This document shows, piece after piece, positions 45,337 through 64,000 of a stretch of 64,000 nucleotides of DNA (the stretch's first letter is position 1; the number at the start of each line of letters is the position of its first letter). The translations under genes were made by a program, and so were the position numbers. The notes beneath the pieces were generated by a model, which was not told where the DNA came from, did no database searches, and saw nothing but the letters and a program-made list of their open reading frames with translations. Source of the DNA: Jiella avicenniae. GTDB lineage: Bacteria > Pseudomonadota > Alphaproteobacteria > Rhizobiales > Rhizobiaceae. Where the stretch lies: the NCBI RefSeq assembly GCF_021390325.1, contig NZ_JAJUWU010000009.1, positions 174,311-238,310 on the forward strand, given 5' to 3'.

Positions 45337-46998
45337 ATGAGTGAAGCTGCGGAGCTGCCGGAACGCGAATCGATGGAATTCGACGTCGTCATCGTCGGCG
45401 CCGGGCCGGCGGGCCTCGCGGCGGCGATCCGGCTGAAGCAGATCGACCCCGAGATCTCCGTGGTGGTGCTGGAGAAGGGCGCAGAGGTCGGCGCCCACGT
45501 CCTCTCCGGCAACGTCCTCGACCCTTCCGCCCTCGACCGGCTGCTGCCGGAATGGCGACGGGAGGAGACGCCGATCAAGACGGCCGTCACCGAGGACCGG
45601 TTCTTCCTCTACGGTCCGCACGGCTCCGTCCGGCTGCCGAACTTCGCCCTGCCGAAGCTGATGTCGAATCACGGCAACTTCGTCGTCTCGCTCGGTCTCG
45701 TCTGCAAGTGGCTGGCGGAAAAGGCCGAAGCGCTCGGTGTCGAGATCTATCCCGGCTTCGCCGCGTCCGAGCTTCTGTTCGGCGACGACAACGCCGTGAT
45801 CGGCGTCGCCACCGGCGACATGGGGGTGACGCGGACCGGCGAGCCGGGGCCGATGTATCAGCGCGGCATGGCGCTCATCGGCAAATACGTCTTCCTGGGC
45901 GAGGGCGTGCGCGGCTCCCTCGCCAAGCGTGTGATCGAAGCCTACGGTCTCGACCAGGGCCGCGAGCCGGCGAAGTTCGGCCTCGGCATCAAGGAACTGT
46001 GGGAGATCGCGCCGGAGAAGTCGAAGCCCGGCCGCATCGAGCACTCCTTCGGCTGGCCTCTGGGCGACAAGACCGGCGGGGGCTCGTTCCTCTACCATCT
46101 CGGCGAAAACCAGGTCTATGTCGGCTTCGTCGTCCATCTGAACTACAAGAACCCCTACCTGTCGCCTTTCGACGAGTTCCAGCGCTTCAAGACCCATCCC
46201 GACGTCGCCGAACTCTTGAAGGGCGGCAAGCGCATCGCCTACGGCGCGCGGGCGATCACCGAGGGCGGATACCAGTCGGTGCCGAAGCTGGTGTTTCCGG
46301 GCGGCGCGCTGATCGGCTGCTCGGCCGGCTTCGTCAACGTGCCGCGCATCAAGGGCGTTCACAACGCCATGACCTCGGGCATGCTGGCGGCGGAGAAGGC
46401 CGCGGAGGCCCTGAAGGCCGGCCGCTCCGGTGACCGGCTGAATGCCTATGACGAGGCGTGGCGGGACTCGCCGATCGGCAAGGACCTGAAGCCGGTGCGC
46501 AACGTCAAGCCGCTGTGGTCGCAATACGGCACGCGGATCGGCATCATGCTGGGCGGCCTCGACATGTGGACGAACGCGCTCTTCGGCTTCTCCTTCTTCG
46601 GGACGAAGACGCACGGCAAGCCGGACTACGCCTGCCTGGAGCCGGCGGAAAAGCATCAGCCGATCGCCTATCCCAAGCCCGACGGCGAACTGACCTTCGA
46701 CAAGGTCTCGTCGGTCTATCTGTCGAACACCAATCACGAGGAGGACCAGTTGGTCCATCTCCAGGTGAAGGATCCGGCCCTGCAGAAATCCTCCGAGCTC
46801 GGCGTCTATGCCGGCCCGTCGCAGCGCTACTGTCCGGCCGGCGTCTACGAGTGGGTGAAGGAGGAGGGCGAGGACAAGTTCGTGATCAACGCCCAGAACT
46901 GCGTCCACTGCAAGACCTGCGACATCAAGGACCCCAACCAGAACATCGACTGGGTGCCGCCCCAGGGCGGCGAGGGGCCGGTCTACGAGGTGATGTGA
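45337..46998 (+). CDS. Electron transfer flavoprotein-ubiquinone oxidoreductase
   Basis: 553 residues, full length. It passes electrons from reduced ETF (fatty-acid and amino-acid dehydrogenases) to ubiquinone at the inner membrane. The FAD loop is VVIVGAGPAGLAAAIRL (about residues 11-27). The C-terminal 4Fe-4S domain uses Cys in RYCPAGVYEW (near 498) and NCVHCKTCDIKDP (near 526-535). ATG 45337 is followed closely by the FAD-binding strand. The genes for ETF itself are not in the window. It stands upstream of secE but probably in a separate transcript (267-base gap). Confidence 0.94.
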   Translation: MSEAAELPERESMEFDVVIVGAGPAGLAAAIRLKQIDPEISVVVLEKGAEVGAHVLSGNVLDPSALDRLLPEWRREETPIKTAVTEDRFFLYGPHGSVRLPNFALPKLMSNHGNFVVSLGLVCKWLAEKAEALGVEIYPGFAASELLFGDDNAVIGVATGDMGVTRTGEPGPMYQRGMALIGKYVFLGEGVRGSLAKRVIEAYGLDQGREPAKFGLGIKELWEIAPEKSKPGRIEHSFGWPLGDKTGGGSFLYHLGENQVYVGFVVHLNYKNPYLSPFDEFQRFKTHPDVAELLKGGKRIAYGARAITEGGYQSVPKLVFPGGALIGCSAGFVNVPRIKGVHNAMTSGMLAAEKAAEALKAGRSGDRLNAYDEAWRDSPIGKDLKPVRNVKPLWSQYGTRIGIMLGGLDMWTNALFGFSFFGTKTHGKPDYACLEPAEKHQPIAYPKPDGELTFDKVSSVYLSNTNHEEDQLVHLQVKDPALQKSSELGVYAGPSQRYCPAGVYEWVKEEGEDKFVINAQNCVHCKTCDIKDPNQNIDWVPPQGGEGPVYEVM

Positions 46999-47265
46999 GA
47001 CTGTGGGCGGATGGGCGCGAGCGCGTTCAAGCTTCGGCCTTGCGGTTCGAACCACGCCATCCCACATCGTTTCGCGTCGATAAATCGCGATCTTTCCGCC
47101 GCAATCGGTGCCTGTGGACGACCGTCGCCTTTACCTTATGTTCACGACTTTTCGCATCGCGGGGGGCTTGTGAATCGCGGTGAAGGCCGATAGAAGACGC
47201 TTTCCAATGGAAACGGCGCGTGGGGTGTTTTGGCACTCTTCACGCGCTTTAGCCGTGAGCAGTTT

Positions 47266-47463
47266 ATGGCCAGGACCAATCCCTTCAAATTTCTGGAGCA
47301 GGTGCGTTCGGAGACATCGAAGGTAACTTGGCCGACGCGGCGCGAAACGATGATCTCCACGGTGATGGTGTTCATCATGGTGACGTTCGCGGCGGCGTTC
47401 TTTTTCATCGCGGATCAGGCACTCGGCTACGCCGTCGGTCTGATCATGAATGCGGGCGCTTGA
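47266..47463 (+). CDS. secE: Preprotein translocase subunit SecE
   Basis: 65 residues, the one-helix form usual in alphaproteobacteria. FKFLEQVRSETSKVTWPTRRE is the conserved amphipathic helix and the single membrane helix follows (STVMVFIMVTFAAAFFFI). It clamps SecY in the Sec channel. ATG at 47266 is chosen over upstream in-frame codons because family similarity starts there. First gene of the cluster leading to rpoBC. No tRNA-Trp gene precedes it. Confidence 0.93.
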   Translation: MARTNPFKFLEQVRSETSKVTWPTRRETMISTVMVFIMVTFAAAFFFIADQALGYAVGLIMNAGA

Positions 47464-47491
47464 CGCTGCCGCAGGAGATATCGAAGTTTTC

Positions 47492-48022
47492 ATGACCGCC
47501 CGCTGGTACATCGTCCACGCTTATTCGAATTTCGAAAAGAAGGTGGCCGAATCCATCGAGGAGCAGGCCCGTCAGAAGGGGCTCTCCGACAAGTTCGAGA
47601 AGATCCTCGTGCCGACCGAGAAGGTGGTCGAGGTGCGCCGCGGCCGCAAGGTCGACGCCGAGCGCAAGTTCTTCCCCGGCTATGTCCTCGTCAAGGCCGA
47701 GCTGACCGACCAGGTCTTCTCGCTGATCAAGAACACGCCGAAGGTGACGGGTTTCCTCGGGCCGGACAATCGGCCCGTGCCGATCTCGGAGGCCGAGGCG
47801 AACCACATTCTCAGCCAGGTTCAGGATGGCGTGGAGCGGCCGAAGCCGACCATGTCCTTCGACATCGGCGAGAACGTCCGCGTCTCCGACGGGCCGTTCG
47901 CCTCGTTCAACGGCGTCGTTCAGGAAGTCGATCAGGAGCGGGCGCGCCTCAAGGTGGAAGTTTCGATCTTCGGGCGGGCGACGCCGGTCGATCTCGAATT
48001 CGGCCAGGTCGAAAAGACCTGA
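47492..48022 (+). CDS. nusG: Transcription termination/antitermination protein NusG
   Basis: 176 residues. NGN domain (TARWYIVHAYSNFEKKVAESI ... RRGRKVDAERKFFPGYVLV) and KOW domain (IGENVRVSDGPFASFNGVVQEVD). It binds RNA polymerase and couples transcription with Rho or ribosomes. ATG at 47492 lies 28 bases after secE; the longer frame reaches back into secE and is not used. Confidence 0.95.
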   Translation: MTARWYIVHAYSNFEKKVAESIEEQARQKGLSDKFEKILVPTEKVVEVRRGRKVDAERKFFPGYVLVKAELTDQVFSLIKNTPKVTGFLGPDNRPVPISEAEANHILSQVQDGVERPKPTMSFDIGENVRVSDGPFASFNGVVQEVDQERARLKVEVSIFGRATPVDLEFGQVEKT

Positions 48023-48171
48023 CCGGAAATTGGCGGCCGGCAGCTCGCCGGCGCCATGATCGTGCGGAAGGCGACGTGGGCTCTTCAAGCCGGCCCATCA
48101 TCCGCCGCACCGCGCGGGCTGCGAAACGCCGGAGGCCAGGTGTCCCGGCATGAGAAAAGAAGGCAGGAAAA

Positions 48172-48600
48172 ATGGCTAAGAAGGTAGCGGGCCAGCTGAA
48201 GCTGCAGGTCGCGGCCGGTTCGGCGACGCCGTCGCCCCCGATCGGTCCGGCGCTCGGTCAGCGCGGCATCAACATCATGGAGTTCTGCAAGTCGTTCAAC
48301 GCGCAGACCCAGGAGCTCGAGAAGGGGCAGCCGATCCCCGTCGTCATCACCTACTATCAGGACAAGTCCTTCACCTTCGCGATGAAGACGCCGCCGGTGA
48401 GCTACTTCCTGAAGAAGGCGGCGAACCTGAAATCCGGCTCCAAGACCCCGGGCAAGGCCAGCGCCGGCTCGATCTCCCGCGGCCAGCTCCGCGAGATCGC
48501 CGAGAAGAAGATGGTCGACCTCAACGCCAACGACCTCGACGCCGCGACGGCGATGATCGAGGGCTCGGCGCGGTCGATGGGTCTCGAGGTCACGGAGTAA
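48172..48600 (+). CDS. rplK: 50S ribosomal protein L11
   Basis: 142 residues. [20 protein letters not shown] and the [14 protein letters not shown] segment are standard L11. It builds the GTPase-associated centre on 23S rRNA. A GGCAGGAA ribosome site precedes ATG 48172. Five bases separate it from rplA. Confidence 0.97.
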   Translation: MAKKVAGQLKLQVAAGSATPSPPIGPALGQRGINIMEFCKSFNAQTQELEKGQPIPVVITYYQDKSFTFAMKTPPVSYFLKKAANLKSGSKTPGKASAGSISRGQLREIAEKKMVDLNANDLDAATAMIEGSARSMGLEVTE

Positions 48601-48605
48601 GAACG

Positions 48606-49313
<708 letters not shown>

Positions 49314-49688
49314 CCTTACAATCGTCGCGGCGGCTTCTTATATCGAGGGCTTCGCGATCGATCAGAGTTCCGGGTTCGCCCGGGAATGGAAAGGCCTTTT
49401 GGGGCCTTTCAAGCATGCCTGTCCGAGATTGTGGGCGACCGCAGGTCCCTCGGGACCGAGGTCATAATCGTCAGAAAGCCCGCATGAGACGAGCGAAGGA
49501 CCGTTTTCCCGGCGACGAGCCGGAAGCGGGTTCGAACTCCGAATGCCTTGCGCCGCCCGTAGGTTCCATCCTGCGAGTAACGGGTGAGGGGACAGGATCT
49601 CCGAGCGTCGCCCGGGTGATCCGGGCGGCAAAAGGCAATCCGGCCGAAGCGTTCCGAAGGGGGCGTCTCGGCCAACTGGAGAGAGGCA
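49314..49688 (+). promoter_or_regulatory. rplJL leader region with hairpins
   Basis: This 375-base gene-free stretch carries a perfect 8-bp hairpin at 49389-49410 (GAAAGGCC and GGCCTTTC, 6-base loop), a 6-bp hairpin at 49444-49457 (GGTCCC and GGGACC), and GC-rich repeats near 49600. No T-run follows the first stem, so it is more likely leader structure than a terminator. L10 autoregulates through a structured leader in many bacteria; that this one does so is inference. Confidence 0.5.
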
Positions 49689-50207
49689 GTGGACAGAGCG
49701 GAAAAGCGCGAATTCGTCACGACCCTCAACGAGACCTTCAAGGTTTCGTCGACGATCGTCGTGGCCCACTATGCCGGGCTCACCGTGGCGCAGATGAACG
49801 ACTATCGTTCGAAGATGCGCGAAGCGGGCGGGTCCGTCAAAGTCGCGAAGAACCGTCTCGCCAAGATCGCTCTTCAAGGCACGGACGCCGAAGGCATCTC
49901 GAACCTGTTCGAGGGCCAGACACTGATCGCCTATTCGAGCGATCCGGTGGCGGCGGCCAAGGTCACCAACGATTTCGCCAAGACCAACGACAAGCTCGTG
50001 ATCCTCGGCGGAGCGATGGGGGCCTCGACCCTCGATGCGGACGGTGTGAAGGCGCTTGCCACCATGCCGTCGCTGGATGAACTGCGGGCGAAGCTCGTCG
50101 GCATGATTCAGACGCCGGCTACGCGCATCGCCGGGGTGGTCCAGGCGCCTGCGGCACAGCTCGCACGCGTGTTCGGGGCCTATGCCAAGAAGGACGAGGC
50201 GGCGTGA
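49689..50207 (+). CDS. rplJ: 50S ribosomal protein L10
   Basis: 172 residues from a GTG start ([17 protein letters not shown]) preceded by GGAGAGAGGCA. The [38 protein letters not shown] segment, quoted here by its ends VAHYAGL and AKNRLAKIA, is typical. L10 anchors L7/L12 dimers on the ribosome stalk. Confidence 0.96.
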   Translation: MDRAEKREFVTTLNETFKVSSTIVVAHYAGLTVAQMNDYRSKMREAGGSVKVAKNRLAKIALQGTDAEGISNLFEGQTLIAYSSDPVAAAKVTNDFAKTNDKLVILGGAMGASTLDADGVKALATMPSLDELRAKLVGMIQTPATRIAGVVQAPAAQLARVFGAYAKKDEAA

Positions 50208-50258
50208 GGTTGGTTCCTCGCTGCTCAAATCAAAGTTCGAACCTGAAGGAAAATTCAA

Positions 50259-50636
<378 letters not shown>

Positions 50637-50674
50637 TCGCGGTTCGCCCGCGGTTTCGCGAAGAAAGTCCGGTG

Positions 50675-50701
50675 GGCGGGACGGCGATTTGCCGTTCCGC
50701 C
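50675..50701 (+). terminator. Attenuator-like stem-loop between rplL and rpoB
   Basis: An 11-bp stem with one G-T pair (50675-50685 with 50691-50701) and a 5-base loop, 38 bases after the rplL stop. Only TT follows, so partial termination or processing is likelier than a full stop. An rplL-rpoB attenuator lowers RNA polymerase relative to ribosomal protein output in E. coli. The rest of the 467-base gap up to rpoB shows no gene. Confidence 0.55.
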
Positions 50702-51103
50702 TTCCGTGCCTGCTGACGATCACCGCGGCTGCGGTCGAGCGAAGGGCGGGCGAAACGCCAGGGTCGTCCCCGTTCGGTGGATGGTCTCGGTTCGGGTCGA
50801 GGGACGGATCTCCCGACCTCCGTCGATGCGCCCCGCCGCAGGGGTGCGCGGAGGTTCGGAGATGCGGGCCTGACGGTTCGAAGAACGAAGCGGTCCCGCT
50901 CGCGAAAGGGCGGGGACGTGCCGGCCGGTCCGAGGGACGCGGCGGGTCTCCCGGGTGAGCCGGGATCGAAATCCGGCCTCGGCCGGCGCTGGGCGGAGAG
51001 CCCCGACGATGACACCGCGGCGACGCGGAAAACCCTCGCGTCAAGAGGGATAGCAGGGTCAGCCCTTGGGTCAAGGGCGAAGGCGTTACGAGAAGGAGCG
51101 ACG

Positions 51104-55252
<4,149 letters not shown>

Positions 55253-55282
55253 GCAGGGGCGTAGCGAAGGGGAGGGCATGTC

Positions 55283-55492
55283 ATGGCATTGATGATGGGA
55301 TCACTGTATGACGCCCTCCGCTCGGCCAACGTCGAGGACGAAAAGGCGAGAAAGGCGGCGGAAGAAGTCGCCGATTTCCAGAAGCAGATCTCGGATATCC
55401 GCTCGGATCTCTCCGTTCTGAAATGGATGCTCGGCTTCCTTCTGGCGATCAACGCGGGGGTGGTCATGCTGCTGCTTCGGCTCGTCGTCTGA
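55283..55492 (+). CDS. Small coiled-coil membrane protein between rpoB and rpoC
   Basis: 69 residues: MALMMGSLYDALRSANVEDE, then a charged heptad-like helix (about 15-45, KARKAAEEVADFQKQISDIR) and one C-terminal membrane helix (about 47-68, MLGFLLAINAGVVMLLLRLV). The form resembles short DUF1640/CCDC90-like proteins. A GGGGAGGGCATGTC ribosome region precedes ATG 55283; it begins 31 bases after rpoB and ends 130 bases before rpoC, on the same strand, so it should be co-transcribed. Most bacteria have no gene here. Function unknown. Confidence 0.7.
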   Translation: MALMMGSLYDALRSANVEDEKARKAAEEVADFQKQISDIRSDLSVLKWMLGFLLAINAGVVMLLLRLVV

Positions 55493-55621
55493 TCGTTCCT
55501 GCCTTCGCACCGCACGAGGGCCAACTTACGCGGCACGAAAGCGCCCCCGGGCGCTTCGATAATCGTTCTTCATGCATCGCACGGCGATGCCTCGGGGTCG
55601 GAACCCCAAAAGGAGAAAGCC

Positions 55622-59821
<4,200 letters not shown>

Positions 59822-59857
59822 TCGTCGCCGCGTGACGACCGCCTTTTGGCGGACATG

Positions 59858-59894
59858 AAAAAGAAGGCCGCTTCCGAAAGGGGGCGGCCTTTTG
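59858..59894 (+). terminator. Intrinsic terminator after rpoC
   Basis: AAGGCCGC (59864-59871) pairs with GCGGCCTT (59884-59891) and is preceded by A-rich and followed by TTTTG sequence. It lies about 40 bases after the rpoC stop and ends the rpoBC transcript. Confidence 0.85.
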
Positions 59895-59959
59895 CTATGT
59901 CGCGGGCATGAGAAGCCGGCCCGGTCGAGGCCGTTCCCCGCGAGACATCGGAGAGGCGC

Positions 59960-60472
59960 ATGAGCGAACATCCCCGAAACGAGGCGACGCAACCGCCGCG
60001 GACCCTCGACGTCCGCGCCGGGGATCTGGATCGCCTCCTCGCGCTCAACAACCAGCATGCGGCCGAGCTGTCGCTGCTCGACGCCGCGGGTTTCGAGCGC
60101 CTCGTGCGCAACGCATTTCTTGCGCGCCAGAGCGCCGACGCCGACGCCTTCGTCGTCGCCTTCGACCAGGACGGGGACTACGACAGTCCGAACTTTCTCT
60201 GGTTCAGGTCCCGCTTCGAGCGCTTCGTCTATGTCGACCGGGTCGTGGTGGCGCCCGCGGCGCGGGGGAGGGGGCTGGCGAAAGCGCTTTACGATTCGGT
60301 GACGGCCGCCGCCGAGTCGGCGAAAAGCGGCCGAATCGTCTGCGAGATCAACCTCGACCCGCCGAATCCGGCCTCGATCGGCTTTCACGAAGCCCTCGGC
60401 TTTCGCCAGATCGGCCGGGCGGTGCTCGATGCGGGCGGCAAGACGGTCGGCTATTACGAGCGGGTCGTCTGA
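59960..60472 (+). CDS. GNAT-family N-acetyltransferase
   Basis: 170 residues. The acetyl-CoA motif A is VDRVVVAPAARGRGLAKALYD (quoted by its core VAPAARGRGLAKALY, near residues 97-111), followed by CEINLDPPNPASIGFHEALGF. It is of the kind annotated as uncharacterised GNAT near ribosomal or RNAP genes. Acceptor unknown. It stands alone between the rpoC terminator and the str operon. Confidence 0.85.
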   Translation: MSEHPRNEATQPPRTLDVRAGDLDRLLALNNQHAAELSLLDAAGFERLVRNAFLARQSADADAFVVAFDQDGDYDSPNFLWFRSRFERFVYVDRVVVAPAARGRGLAKALYDSVTAAAESAKSGRIVCEINLDPPNPASIGFHEALGFRQIGRAVLDAGGKTVGYYERVV

Positions 60473-60529
60473 TGCATCGCTGCTTTGCGGTTTTCCATGC
60501 GAAACCGCGGCGATTGCCGGTTCCGGCGC

Positions 60530-60558
60530 TTGACGCCGCGGATATCAACGTTTAGGTA
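60530..60558 (+). promoter_or_regulatory. Candidate promoter of the rpsL-rpsG-fusA-tuf operon
   Basis: TTGACG (60530-60535) and TAGGTA (60553-60558) are 17 bases apart, a fair alphaproteobacterial housekeeping promoter. It lies about 250 bases before rpsL within the 342-base gene-free stretch 60473-60814; the long leader shows no gene. Confidence 0.5.
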
Positions 60559-60814
60559 CGCGTCAACCAAGCCGATGTGAGGCTCAATCTTCCTGTCGAC
60601 GCCAAGTCCGGGAAACAGCCGCCTCAAACAAGGCTTCGTTCAACGAGACGTCACTTTCTGGCGCATGACCGCTCGCGGTCCTCTGCTTCTCGCCGGGCCG
60701 TCCGCAAGACAAGCGGATCGACGCCCGGTTTCGCGTATGGCGAGGCATTGCTTCGCAATGCGGGGTGGAATCTCGTTACGGACCTGGGACTGGAAGAATT
60801 TAGAGGAAGGTTGA

Positions 60815-61186
60815 ATGCCGACCATCAACCAATTGATCCGGAAGCCGCGCGTGCGGCCGACCGAGCGCAACACGGTCCCGGCTCTCGAGGCGAACCCGCA
60901 GAAGCGCGGCGTGTGCACCCGCGTCTACACGACCACTCCGAAGAAGCCGAATTCGGCGCTTCGTAAGGTCGCCAAGGTGCGTCTCGTCAATGGCTACGAA
61001 GTCATCGGCTACATCCCCGGCGAGGGTCACAATCTTCAGGAGCACTCCGTGGTGATGATCCGCGGCGGGCGCGTGAAGGATCTTCCCGGTGTGCGCTACC
61101 ACATCATTCGCGGCGTGCTGGATACCCAGGGCGTGAAGAACCGGAAGCAGCGGCGTTCGAAGTACGGCGCCAAGCGTCCGAAGTAA
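60815..61186 (+). CDS. rpsL: 30S ribosomal protein S12
   Basis: 123 residues. The decoding loops [14 protein letters not shown] (Lys near 43) and [13 protein letters not shown] are intact; wild-type residues at the streptomycin-resistance Lys positions appear present. RBS AGAGGAAGG precedes the ATG. Confidence 0.98.
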   Translation: MPTINQLIRKPRVRPTERNTVPALEANPQKRGVCTRVYTTTPKKPNSALRKVAKVRLVNGYEVIGYIPGEGHNLQEHSVVMIRGGRVKDLPGVRYHIIRGVLDTQGVKNRKQRRSKYGAKRPK

Positions 61187-61205
61187 GCCAGTCGCGACCA
61201 GTTGA

Positions 61206-61688
<483 letters not shown>

Positions 61689-61718
61689 TTCTGGCTTCCA
61701 TCTGAAAGGCGACGCCCA

Positions 61719-63809
<2,091 letters not shown>

Positions 63810-63873
63810 GGACCCTTTCAGGTCGGACCGGTTCGGCCCCCGTGGGCCAAGATGAAATGAATGGAGTGGCACT

Positions 63874-64000
63874 ATGGCCAAGAGCAAATTCGAGCGTAAC
63901 AAGCCGCATGTGAACATCGGCACGATCGGACACGTCGACCACGGCAAGACGTCGCTGACGGCGGCGATCACCAAGTTCTTCGGCGAGTACCGCGCCTACG
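63874..64000 (+). CDS. tuf: Elongation factor Tu, N-terminal part (runs off the right edge)
   Basis: 42 codons are visible, [20 protein letters not shown] then [18 protein letters not shown], with the G1 loop GHVDHGKT. It delivers aminoacyl-tRNA to the ribosome. 64 bases after fusA. Confidence 0.96.
   Translation, partial: MAKSKFERNKPHVNIGTIGHVDHGKTSLTAAITKFFGEYRAY

Noticed and set aside
47001..47065. tRNA-like stretch ending in GGTTCGAACC
   Set aside because: It has a T-arm-like sequence and a partly pairing acceptor, but is only 65 bases and lacks recognisable D and anticodon arms.

Overview
This is a GC-rich alphaproteobacterial chromosome segment, most probably Hyphomicrobiales (Rhizobiales). 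The evidence is a type II glutamine synthetase with a divergent gstI-like gene, CobT, an IalB-family protein, DUF2735, and the secE-nusG-rplKAJL-rpoBC-rpsLG-fusA-tuf cluster in alphaproteobacterial form. A family such as Aurantimonadaceae is possible, but that is only an inference. I found no rRNA, tRNA, CRISPR array, insertion sequence or prophage.

Layout. 1-9.5 kb: the start of an exported Ala/Pro-rich protein (cut by the window edge), then metabolic genes (alpha/beta hydrolase, gamma-glutamylcyclotransferase-like, class II DAHP synthase, LigB-type dioxygenase, hemerythrin, DedA, DUF1003, NAD synthetase). 9.5-11.6 kb: a clearly AT-rich island with one exported ClpP-fold protein. 11.7-15.1 kb: an MFS transporter, a cluster of three 131-bp inverted-repeat elements, and a glutamyl-tRNA synthetase. 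15.1-23.5 kb: a xylose-type ABC transporter (xylFH plus a one-domain ATPase), divergent from a ROK regulator that is translationally coupled to a di-haem oxidoreductase and followed by a CRTAC1-type FG-GAP protein; a fourth inverted-repeat element lies inside the apparent 5' part of the last gene. 23.6-29.5 kb: a beta-hydroxyacid dehydrogenase, cobT plus an exported phytase-like esterase, then glnII with a sigma-54 promoter and its divergent gstI-like neighbour. 29.7-45.1 kb: rRNA methyltransferases, DedA, a MerR-controlled metal transporter, an Ada-type protein, a divergent RelB/YafQ toxin-antitoxin pair, nth, membrane and envelope proteins, thpR, a LysR-SDR-tautomerase module, MFS and SMR transporters, and a family 4 uracil-DNA glycosylase. 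45.3-64 kb: ETF-ubiquinone oxidoreductase and the large transcription/translation cluster, ending inside tuf.

The most unusual points are the AT-rich ClpP-like gene, the fixed-length inverted-repeat family and its copy read through as codons, the head-to-head toxin-antitoxin pair, a 69-residue coiled-coil membrane protein between rpoB and rpoC, and the NtrC-like dyad between glnII and gstI. No single clear-cut new multigene system was found; these are the best candidates for follow-up.
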